From NCBI RefSeq assembly GCF_905404315.1, contig NC_066272.1, forward strand, positions 1,860,001 through 1,924,000: 64,000 bases of DNA, given 5' to 3'. This document shows, one piece after another, positions 35,641 to 46,436 of the stretch. The DNA comes from Leptidea sinapis. Its lineage: Eukaryota; Arthropoda; Insecta; Lepidoptera; Pieridae. A program made the translations under genes and the position numbers. The number at the start of each line of letters is the position of its first letter. The stretch's first letter is position 1. Under the pieces are notes generated by a model that did not search any database, had not been told where the DNA came from, and saw nothing but the letters and a program-made list of their open reading frames with translations.

Positions 35641-37130
35641 GTCAATAAAAAAATCCAATAAAATTACGAACTTAACAATAAGAAAGTCTTTATTTGTTAA
35701 TATTGTCACTGCCCTAATAATATGTTGAACATTTGACTCTCATCACGGTACCACCTGTTCGAACCTTGCCCGCCACGTCCAAATGTGGTTTCGAAGCATT
35801 ATACGTACCTCTACCTCTATCAAATAAAAAAAAATATGCCTCATTCCTCCAAAATCCTATATGCATTTATGTACTATATCATTGTTTTTAAATTGGTGTA
35901 GTTCTTAATTAATTTAATGTAGAAGTACTGATACTGAATTGAAAGATCAACAGAACCCAGTCTTACACTCTCAAACTTTACACAAAGAATACGTCTCTTA
36001 TTTGCAAAATGGCTATTTTTATGCCAAAATAATCAAACAAAGTAAATGTGATGAGAGCAGGCTCCTTTTATGATACAATAAACATCACTAATAGTCTAAC
36101 TAAATCGGAAAGCTGCCTCGTTATGAGTGCTCTAACATCCGGTGCAAGGACTGGATCAAAACCGGAAGTGACTCTGATAAGGAAACCGGATCCTGTCTTC
36201 GAGTAAAAGTAGTTTCACTAAACTGTATACTCGTTAGTGAAGCATGGCGGTATCAAATTGAAACTACAGCGATGTGATGAAACTATGTTTCTCCTTTGTG
36301 CTACACAATCTGTGCTAAGAGTTCTCATCGCTGCTTCGACATCAACTTTGTAAGAGTCTGTTTGTGTAGAATTAGTTCGAAGCACTTCACGATCACTAAT
36401 AAGTAAACTTACACACGAAACAATCTATAATATCAGTGAAGACAATATTTTCGTACTCAATATAAGCTTTCATAAATCTGTTATCAATAAATTTAAAAGG
36501 TATTTATTTATACATCTCATTTGAACTTCCCAAAGAAAAATCTCATAAAAATGGCAGACTATGGCATCCAATATGTCAAATAAAATGCAGTAACATTATT
36601 GTTAAATAAATTTATGAGTCAATTATATAATAATATTATAGTATTATATAACTTCATTTTATACACACAATATATTAAATTGTATCATTGTGAGTTTGAA
36701 ACTCATATAACAATTAGATAATTCATAATATATTTTTATTTTTAATCATAATACAACAACAGACAAATGCAGAATTGGCTTACTTGCAATAGTAGAGTTA
36801 ATAAGTTGGAATTGTAATGACAATAAGTAACTTAAATTATATCTACAATTTCTATTTCCAAAGGAAATAAGGCTATTATACGCCACAGATTAAGAAAATT
36901 GCTTGAAGCAAAAACCTTTATTTGCTCGGGCTGGTGTTATTAGTCGGTAAATGGCGTCGTTATTGTACAGAAACAGTTTGATTACGTGCAGCACTAGAAT
37001 ATATTTTATGCACAAGCTAAATTAACTATAAAATTTCGATCGTTGTTGAACAGCTTCAATTACTTATATAGTCATAGTATGGCGGGGATAAGTGTTTGAA
37101 GCATGTAGATATTTTTAGTCAGCTGATATT
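35641..37130. other. AT-rich interval with nothing recognised
   Basis: No repeats shared with other parts were seen. A GC-richer patch at 36110-36210 has no frame. Confidence 0.4.
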
Positions 37131-37137
37131 TTGTTTA

Positions 37138-37480
37138 TTAATAAAGGGTAAACGGGCAAGAGGCACAAGTGATGAAAAGTGGTGAGGATGGACCCATGGA
37201 AATCCACAACAACAGGGTTCAAGAAATGCATTGCCGGCTTTTAAGTTCGGAGTAAGCTCATGAACGTACCTAAGCCGTGTCGGTTCGGGAAAATGATGCC
37301 CGTGATTTATTCCACAAAGTCGCTGTGCGAGGTAGCAATATCCTTTCAAATCACGTGGTTGAGGAGTGTCAGACCTCATCAATACGTGCGGGTGGAATTT
37401 TGCATGTTCGTTGGCGGAATTCTGCTGCTGGTATCAATCCAAACAACTCCTCTGAGCATTACCTGACAAATGCGGTAGAA
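37138..37480 (-). mobile_element. LINE 3' fragment, second R1/Jockey-like family
   Basis: The minus strand resembles the end of a lepidopteran LINE ORF2 plus 3' UTR: AAGGGTAAACGGGCAAGAGG, GCATTGCCGGCTTTTAAG, and a stretch corresponding to a GGAATTTTGCATGTTCG block. It differs from family L1r, but the order of conserved blocks is alike. Heavily mutated. Confidence 0.5.
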
Positions 37481-37612
37481 GATGCTATCGCATTTTCAAA
37501 GGGGATAGGTTTTAAATCATCGGCTGCTGCAATTATAACAATTGGAATTGAAATGAAATGATTTAAAATACAAACATTTATTTTGGCATACTTACCACAC
37601 ACTATCCATATA

Positions 37613-37900
37613 TTTTTTTTTATAAAAATAAGGGACGAGACGAGCAGGACGTTGATGCGCCTTACCCATTACAATGCAGTGCCGCTCAGGATTCTTGAAA
37701 AACCCAAAAATTCTGAGCGGCACTTCAATTGCGCTTGTCACCTTGAGACGTAAGATGTTAAGTCTCATTTGCCCAGTAATTTCACGCAACGGCGCTTTTC
37801 AAACCGAGACACAGTAATGTTTATATATTACTGCTTCACGATAGAAATAAGCGCCGTTGTGGTAGCCATAATCTAGCCAGCATCCTGTGGAAAGGACTGG
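37613..37900 (-). mobile_element. Short retroelement family S
   Basis: T-rich start, GGGACGAGACGAGCAGGACG, then the hairpin GCCGCTCAGGATTC...TTCTGAGCGGC intact. About 15 bp (CAGCTGATGGTAAT) are deleted near the start relative to other copies. Confidence 0.85.
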
Positions 37901-38262
37901 GGAATGTATGTTGAATGAATTAAGTAAACTCTGATTTTTGCATGATAAATATATGAAAAGGTCGTTTACCAACTTTATGAGATTTATTAGCCATTTTATG
38001 CTTCGTGGCATACAATTTATGAGAGGATTTTATAATTAATAGGCAATTTCAGTGCCGTTTCAGTTACGACTTCTGAATTCTCATGACACAAAATAACTCT
38101 TCTTTATCTGTGCCTACGAACAGTTAATGAACATTTGATTATTTCTTCGAAAGTTTTTTTATGAAAGTGGAGGACAAAATAAAACGCCAGCTCAACCATG
38201 TTAATTTAAATTTAATAACTAATCTGACGCATGTCGCCTTTCAACATAGTATTATACGGTGA

Positions 38263-38405
38263 ATTTGCCCAGTAATTTCACTAGCTACGGCGCCCTTTAA
38301 CCGAAACACAGTAATGTTTGCACATTACTGCTTCACAGCAAAAATAGGCACCGTTCTGGTACCCATAATCAAGCCGGCTTCCTGTGCAAAGGAGCCTCCC
38401 ACTCT
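38263..38405 (-). mobile_element. Short retroelement family S, partial (5' half)
   Basis: It begins within the element at TTTGCCCAGTAATTTCA and runs to GGAGCCTCCCACT. The tail half is missing. It follows a segment (38190-38255) also found before the 31064 copy. Confidence 0.8.
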
Positions 38406-38409
38406 ATTT

Positions 38410-40385
38410 TTTATAACTCTAATCAAAGCTCAAAATCATCATTGAATGTATTTTATTTATTATCTCTTTGTTTGAATTTATAAGCAATGTTTGCTTGTAT
38501 TGCTATGTGTGGGACATGCCTTTTATCTCAGTTGCTTGTACTTTTCATATCGGTGTGAACGTGTACTTTCATCTTCTTCCACGTTTATTACGGAGAGTGT
38601 TGTACTACTTAACCAGATTCCTAATTTATTGTACACCAAACTGAATTAAATTAAATTGCGAATATCTAACCTTTATTCTAGTTACGTATAAATCCTTTTT
38701 CTCGTTTGGCGTGATTTAACTTCATTAATAATCCAACAAAATATATTGGGACTAGATGACGGCTAAAACCTCTTCAAAAGCAGAAGTTACACATTCATTT
38801 ATTGAAATGAAAAAGCACATTTCTACTTGGAAACGAGAAATTGCGACTACTATTCATATATAATTTGGAACAGTGAACCCAAGGCAATCGATTCAGATGC
38901 AGCTTTGTTAGATGATGTATGACGTGAGCAGGGTAATACGAGTAAGCTCTCAATATGATCGGATGTGGAACTTAGTTTGTGGCTATTGTTAAAGGATATT
39001 TACTGGTTACCGAACCAGCATCTTAAGGGAAATTATAGTGAAACTAAATCTGATCTGTGACTATATTAATTGCTGTGTACTTATATTTTAAGTGATTTAT
39101 TATTTTTCATGTAATTGAATACATAAAGATAAGATTTATTACTGTTAATTGATCAGTATAGATCATTTCTGTATCATAAGTATCTAGAATATATTCAAGT
39201 TGACTTAATAATTATTATTATTCCACTTTATTAATACTATTTCAAAATATAAATGGGCTGTGATTTCATCATTGGGCGATTTTATAATCGCCTTCAAAAT
39301 AAAATCGAAATGTGACAACTATAAAGTTCTCACAGCATATTGCGTGTGCCACCTTTGCAGTTTTCTCGTCTAATAGCATGGAAACTGGTATAAAATGTGA
39401 TATAATGCACTAAATTTAGCTAGTTTTCATTTTCAAATTCAACATGCAAATGTTTCATTCACTTAAAGTGTATGTACAATGTCATCAAAGTAACAGGTAA
39501 ACCTTGCCAGTTTACAAAAAGCTATTTTACATACTCAAAAAATTATCACAATTTTAGTTTAGAATCTAAGTAAAATGGAGTTGGATCCAATTATCATAAA
39601 TATAACAAATACACAAAAACATAATTCTAAATGTTAGTCGAATTTATGAATAAGTATTATGGATAATATTCACACGTAAATCATCAATGAAGTTTTGCTT
39701 GCAAAAACGGTTTTAAATTTCAACTTCGTTCTCTGACCGAAGCTTAACTGAATCGTATAAATTCACATAATTTTCAATATATTATCATCATTCCTTTGGA
39801 GTTAAATACATTTCTTGGAATTATACAGTTAATTCAGAGTTTATTCTATTAAATAAAAATAATTGAAATAAGTATTGCTTCAGTTCCTTTCTGCACATGG
39901 TAAAATAAATCATATTAGGTTAGGATTCAGTAACTTTGTTGTCATACCAGTAGCATTGAGGTTTTTTCCCATTAAGTGGTTATTGAAGTATTTTTTCGTT
40001 AAATGTTTAATGTTTTATAACTTGATGTACCCTTTATATCTCTTTTGAAGCTCACTCCTGTCGCGACAACAATTCAAGACATTCTGACATCCCAATTTAA
40101 TGTTTTGATTTGTATTAGACCACTACTCACCACTTATGATATATTAATTAAAGTAAATATTACGTTGATTTGATCAAAAAAATAAAGCTCTGCTTTCATC
40201 CAACAATATATCTCTGCTGTCATTTTTATAATGATAGAAGAGAAAATAGTCGTAAGTATTAGTCGTAAGAATATACTCTATGATATGTCTTGTATATTTT
40301 TACTTCGAATTAAAATTTTGGGGTGAGCTTCAAAGAGCTTTACTCTTACTTTCTTACTTACTTAATTACTTTATTTTATATAAAA
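38410..40385. other. AT-rich interval with nothing recognised
   Basis: A perfect 18-bp palindrome GGCGATTTTATAATCGCC lies at 39275-39292. No genes or repeats were seen. Confidence 0.45.
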
Positions 40386-40388
40386 GCT

Positions 40389-40436
40389 AATATTAAAGCA
40401 TTTGTAATTACTTATAATTACAAATTCTTTAATATT
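40389..40436. repeat. 22-bp stem hairpin with one mismatch
   Basis: AATATTAAAG, mismatch, ATTTGTAATTA, loop CTTA, then the complementary arm. It is AT-rich and too short for a typical microRNA precursor. Confidence 0.8.
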
Positions 40437-40509
40437 TGACAAGGCCGCCTCGGTTCTATACACCAAGATGCTTCTTGATGAACAATTTGTTATGTTTTTA
40501 AAGCGACAA

Positions 40510-40775
40510 TCCTTACTTCGGTCTCTCTGGCGGTCCTCTACAGCACGGTTTTCAAGCACCTTTCTTTCACGTACTACAAAGCTGTGGAATGAGCTTCATT
40601 GTGCGGTGTTTCCGGGACGATACGACATGGGTATCGTAAAAAAAAGCGCGTACACTTTCCTTAATGGTCGGCAATGGTCCTGTAATACCTCTGGTGTTGC
40701 AAGAGAATGTGGGCGGCGCTGATAACTTAACACCAGGTGACCCGTACGCTCCTTTGACCTCCTTTTCCATAAAAA
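40510..40775 (+). mobile_element. LINE L1r 3' end with poly-A
   Basis: It corresponds to the last 75 codons and 3' UTR of the right-edge LINE: TKLWNELHCAVFPGRYDMG, then stop, then ACCAGGTGACCCGTACGC and a poly-A run at 40769-40778. The copy is 5'-truncated and has small indels, including an extended A run at 40639-40646. Confidence 0.9.
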
Positions 40776-40784
40776 AAAAATATT

Positions 40785-42310
40785 GTGATAAAACAACAAC
40801 AATTTTCCATACAATCCAACAGGCTCTAAAACTATAAACCTTCCCTCCCAACCCACCATATTTGCAAAACATCATGGATGTTATAAAAATAACCATAGTA
40901 TAATAATAAAGAATGTTCAAAACACAATAAAGGAATGTTCAAAGAGCAATGTAATAAAGACCAGCAATATTCGGCCGCTTATGTCTCTTGTTTCTTCGGA
41001 ATTTATATCATTTGGGTTCCTTTAACATTTTGGAGATATACAAAATGTATTTAATTTGCGATGTTATCTTATTTCGGAAAGATATTTGGTTTTACATTTG
41101 TATATTTATCATAAAATATAGCTACTTCTTTAATAATAAAACGATTAAATTAAAAAGTTTTAATTAATGTATGTAATGTATTAATAGGACCCCATTTAGA
41201 TAATAATGGTGCTAAGTTATTCCTTCGCGGAGAAATTATTTGTGCAATCCACAAGCGAGTGCTATAAGAGTGCCAACAGTATAATTAACAATGCATATTC
41301 GATGATGCGATGCTTACGGTGACAATTTCAAAATCAAAAGTCATGCATTTTATTAAAAATAGGATTTAAGGTCACGTTTCTAGAACTAAAAAATAATATA
41401 TGCTTTAGACGTGAGCAACATGGGCGCAGGTAACTCAACGGGCCTCTAATGATTAAACTCTATTTTATGTTATAGTCATGAGTCACGAGTTTCATTTATA
41501 TTACAGTTAGTAAATCACAATGACAATTTTTCATTGTTGTTTTTGTTTTTGCATTTCATTTTGCAAGAGAGAGAAATTTTTCTCGACTGATAAAACGAAG
41601 GATATCTGAATTTTTTTCCGATTAATAGATAAAATACGGGTTGAATATTTCTATTGTCGTTAATTATAAATAAGTCTTCGTATAAATTTTTCACCAATAA
41701 CCATTTTTCAAAATGACGGTATGAAAGGAGTCGTAACGCGTCACCAAAACAAACTATGGCGTAGAATACCGCGATTCCCTCATGTCATCGGACTCCATAC
41801 GTCGTCACTCTGAGGCATAAACATAGAATGTCTCTTGTGGCTGTTATTACACTACCAAATTTATCCAGTGTCATAGTACATTTATTTTATCGTTAATTTC
41901 ATGGTAAACCTACTTATGGGTTTTATTTTTATTTTTTATGTATATACCTATAACGCAGCAGATTAAGCATTTGACAAATTCAAATTTATTAATTTTGATT
42001 CAAAATAGGATTTTAATCACTTATTAAACAAGATTCCACTGCCAAAAAGGGGAAAGCACCAGAAAGATAATTTCTTATAGAGTTTGGCTCTGTGTCGACA
42101 TTGCTTCTGCCTAGTTGTCTATCAATCGTCGTTAAGTTAAAAGAAATAAAAATTGCAATCAAAACCTATTCACGTTTCCTTATGGGTTGGATTCTATACC
42201 AAGGTTTGATGTTATTATAAAACAATTGTCCGTTTTTTATTGTAATGCTATGGTCTATGCATATTCAATTATATTTTATATTAACTTTAACCTATTACAC
42301 CCGCTACACC
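40785..42310. other. AT-rich interval; CR1-like tail at 41974-42030
   Basis: 41974-42030, on the minus strand, ends in the TTTGAATTTG-type tail after CCTATTTTGAATCAAAA, matching the CR1-like tails at 52480 and 59920. Nothing else is recognised. Confidence 0.5.
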
Positions 42311-42368
42311 AGCAATTATAAGATAGATACAAAAAGGCTTTATTATATAATATGTCTTATACGCAACT

Positions 42369-42563
42369 TTGAACCAGAATTCAAATATTATCCATTTGAA
42401 GAATACAAAAACATTTGTTAGGAATGTTAAGAAAGGTGTTGAAATATTAATTTTCATGAGTCGTGCTCATCCAACCATGCCAATAAATTTAAAAAAGGCA
42501 CGAGCCCTTAAATATTTCAAATTGTTGAACAGAAAAAGACGTGTATTAAACTTTATGGAATAA
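42369..42563 (+). other. Small open frame of unknown nature, Lys/Arg-rich
   Basis: The 64-codon frame ends ...MSRAHPTMPINLKKARALKY, then FKLLNRKRRVLNFME, then stop at 42561-42563, and is followed within 40 bp by AATAAA. Its charge and composition are less random than other frames in these gaps. It could be a last exon or a retrocopy of an unknown protein. I do not recognise it and there is no visible upstream exon. Confidence 0.25.
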
Positions 42564-42599
42564 TTATTATTGAAGTTTTATTCTGATCCAATAAATTCA

Positions 42600-44540
42600 T
42601 TGGTTTTGTGATTTTAAACCTTACTAAATACTTAGAAACTTAGTCATTTTAATAAATTATCTAACAATCGGATAGATATTGCCATTCAGGTGCAGATAGT
42701 TTGGTGTACCATATTTTTTCAATTTATTCATTTTTTAAACATTGATACCACAGATTGGGAATGGAGTGACCGCCTTCAGGTGGTATTCGTATCCAATAGC
42801 GACACACGCAGACGTCGGCGTCACTATAATCTCATTATTTTTTTTTATATTATATATAAAGACTTAAACAAAATTACCTAAATTAAAAGCAGTAACGAGT
42901 AAGTGTATCGAAAATAAATCAATGAGTTCCAATAAAAAAACTGCAAAGCTTATCCAGTCTATCTATATCTACGTTCAACGTGAACTATAGACATAGTAGA
43001 CATATGTAGCTATAGACGTCCGCTGACAATGTAAGGTGTAATCAGAGTTTCATCAAAAGAGCGACATGTTCTGTACGATTCAGTCATCAGCCTTTGTCAT
43101 GGCACATTTACAAGTTGATGCCCTCGCAATTATCTTACTATGAATACGATGTGTTTTGTATAACTCATTTTACTTCTATTACTAGTATTATTATTACGTT
43201 TGAGTGATTGTGAACATTTTCATACGACTGACCACAATTTCGAAGCAGAAAATTACGAAGGAAAATTTCGTCGTCATCGAGCACTAATTTTGGTTTGGTT
43301 GGACCATATCTAATTACCACTTAGCAGCTCCAAAATCAGATGTGACAATATCTTCTGGAAGGCATGTCTATAAATAATGGTACAATGTATGAATCGCATT
43401 TCGTAAACAAACTAGGGCACGATTTGAAAACGTGCTATTTAATATACAGAGCAGATCATTTCATTTTATTCTTCGTTTTTCAATATATTTGAATAGAATT
43501 GGTTATTTTGTAGGGCAAGCTTTAAACACACCGCAAAATAACATACAGCAAGAAGATAACTTTTCACTGAAAATAAATAAGATAAAATAGGAAGGAATTT
43601 ATGTGGACTTAATTTACTATAAACAATCACAAAAGTGTTCAAGAAGCAGCACTTTCTTTTGTACAAACAAAATTTTCGTTCACAAAGTGATAACGAAAGT
43701 TTAATGTAATTAATATATATTTATAAAATTTTATAATTTTCCATAAAATATTTATGAATAATATTTTATAATTATCAAACTTTTGTGAGCATACATAATT
43801 ACTTGCTATAACTGATAATTTCATTTACGATACTGAATCTTACCTAATTATTTAAAGGAGGGGGCTTAAGAATATAAAGAAGACTACTAAAAGCGAAGTA
43901 CTCGGATTATATCAAGAGCATTATAAGTTTTCTCAAGTTCATAATGCTCTTACCTTTTACCGTTACAATGTTTTATTAAATTCTATTCACATTTCATGGT
44001 CGACATGAAAAGACGGAGTCGATTATCCTTTGAGAATACGGTAGAGGCGAAAGAATGACATTTCTCTATCCACAAAGGGCAAAACTTTCTACTTTTAGAA
44101 ATTATTTGCATCTGAAAGAGGATGGTTGAAACTATTCGTGCCCAGCGACACGGCGGATGTGGGCGTTACTATAATTTCATCTGAGTAAATGTTAGTTCCA
44201 ACGCGAAAATCTTTAACTGGAGTCATAATAAGTTTTGAATGTCATTTACGGATTCACCTGATTACAGAAACCCTTTTTATTTACTTACCTATATATACGT
44301 ATAGATGGTCAGAGAGCAATTGTTCTTGGAATTTCCATGGAATTATACTCATATAATTATTGAACAGCCTGTGTAATAAGTCATTGCTATAAATATATTA
44401 CTCAGTTCTAGTAAACTAAGAAGACGTATATGAAACCGACATTATTTTAACATGTAAGAGAAGAGATTAAAGAACCTGAAAAATGCTATTACACTGCTTT
44501 TGGTACAAATTATTTAATATATCTAGATATATAGACAGAA
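42600..44540. other. AT-rich interval; repeat R-A copy 2 at 42955-43160
   Basis: 42955-43160 pairs with 4255-4450. A short motif (GCGACAC, then a CG-rich step, then GGCGTCACTATAAT) occurs at 42798-42832 and as a variant at 44146-44180. Nothing else is recognised. Confidence 0.45.
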
Positions 44541-44574
44541 TACTCCATGTTCAAGTATTTTTTTGAGCATGTTT

Positions 44575-44900
44575 ATAACTTCGATGAGAGTGAGTCAACA
44601 AACCTGATGGTAAGTGATCACCGATAGCCATAGTATCAATATTTAATAAGTTACAAGAGCGTTGCCCCTCTTTTAGGTAAACCTATCCTGGAAATATAAA
44701 GGAAGGACGTTCATTCCAAATTTTTGTACCACGAGAAATAAAGTTTCTTGATGAACGCACTGTGGTCGAACACCTCATAACAAGATAGTGGGGATGATAT
44801 TATTGAATCGATATTTGGTGGAATTTGGAGACCTGAATCTCATTAGGCTGCTCTTCGGAACAAGGCTGAGGCACTAGGCATGAGGCACTAGGGCTAAGTA
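44575..44900 (-). mobile_element. Ancient LINE L1r-related 3' fragment
   Basis: The order of blocks follows the minus strand of the right-edge LINE: GGTAAGTGATCACCG, CAAGAGCGTTGCC, GGAAGGACGTTCATTCCA, CGCACTGTGGTCG and AGTGGGGATGATAT. Identity is low and there are many indels. A small duplication (GAGGCACTAGG, twice) sits at its right end. Confidence 0.65.
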
Positions 44901-44987
44901 TAATAAAACTTACGCATTCTAATTAACGGGGTACTGCAGATTAAACAACCTCCTCTCAATCTTAGGCCTTAGAGATTGTAGAAATTC

Positions 44988-45300
44988 TTTTTTTTTATGA
45001 TAATAAGGGACGAGACGAGCAGGACGTTCAGCTGATGGTAAATGATACGCCATGCCCATTACAATGCAGTGCCGCTCAGGAATCTCAAAAAACCCAAAAA
45101 TTCTGAGCGTCACTACAAGTGCGCTCGTCACCTTGAGACATAAGATGTTAAGCTTCATTTGCCCAGTAATTTCACTAGCTACGGCGCCCTTCAGACCGAA
45201 ACACAGTAATGCTTACACATTACTGCTTCACGGCAGAAATAGGCGCCGTCGTGGTACCCATAATCTAGCCGGCTTCCTGTGCAAAGGAGCCTTCTACTGG
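44988..45300 (-). mobile_element. Short retroelement family S, best-preserved copy
   Basis: About 313 bp, from the T-run through GACGAGACGAGCAGGACG, the near-perfect hairpin (GCCGCTCAGGAAT...TTCTGAGCG), GAGACATAAGATGTTAAG, and ATAATCTAGCCGGCTTCC to CTACTGG. It serves as the reference copy for the family here. Confidence 0.85.
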
Positions 45301-45304
45301 TAAG

Positions 45305-46055
45305 TCTATAATAGTGAAGATGAAACTCCGTTACAGATCCTCTCTGAATGTGGTCCTTTAATGTGTAAGCGTAGTATCTCTTTGGGAAGTCTAATTCACT
45401 TGAGATACGTCATCTCACTGCAAAAGATGAAAATTATCAATCTTATCAGTGAGCTACAGTTAACAGTGATTATCATTGATCGCAGTGAAACAGGGCTACA
45501 ATGAACTGTACCAAAGCCACCTTACAAATTAATAACCATAAATACGTATTCTATATAATATATACATACTACTACCATCGTGTTGCTAAGAAACTTCTAG
45601 GTCCAGTAGAGCATTTTCTGCGCTTATTCCTTCCATCTTGTGTTCCCTAATGCTGTGGGTTCAACGCCTTCCAGAAAACGAATCTTAAATAAATTTAAAC
45701 ATTATTATATACATGTCAATGTTTAAGCCTTCGAGTTATTAATATAAATTTGACTATTATTATGCTTCACAATCTATGAGCATGCAGAAAATACATAAAA
45801 CTTTCGCTCTGCTACGTTCTTTGCAAAACTAACACAAATACAGAATATCGATGCAAGTAAACACACTGATAGAAGTGCACTTAGCACAGCGAATCAATAA
45901 CAGCTTACAGCAATACTGGCTGCTATGGAATTAGTGTTTGTTTTACGAGCGTTCGCCTCCTAACTGTTATTTATTACTTAGGTAACAATACAGTCCACAG
46001 ACACGATAAATCAGATGAAATTTATGAGTCCCCTTAATTAGAGCTTTCAAGTTTT
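45305..46055. other. AT-rich interval with nothing recognised
   Basis: No frames, tails or repeats were seen. Confidence 0.45.
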
Positions 46056-46436
46056 GTTCAATAGAAGATTGCTATTAAATTAGCGATTACTTAAATCAGT
46101 TTTAATTTTATTAAATTCTTAATTTTAATATTATTTCTCTAACATAAGCCGATCTACTAATGATTTTGCTAGTATTATATTAAAATCCTTAGTTATTATT
46201 AGAATGTGAACTGAATCTAAGTATCTCATTGTTAATTGTATTATCTTTAGCTAGTTAAGCAATCATTCAGTTGAACAACAGATGCCTTAATTGCTTGAAG
46301 CACAATCCGCAACGCTACAGTAACAGTATTGATTGAATAGACGCAAACAAACAATGCTCACATACTTTATTTAGCTCATTTATCAGAAGCTAATTGATTG
46401 GGTTCACCGCCTCGCACTAAACTGACTAGCCATCAT

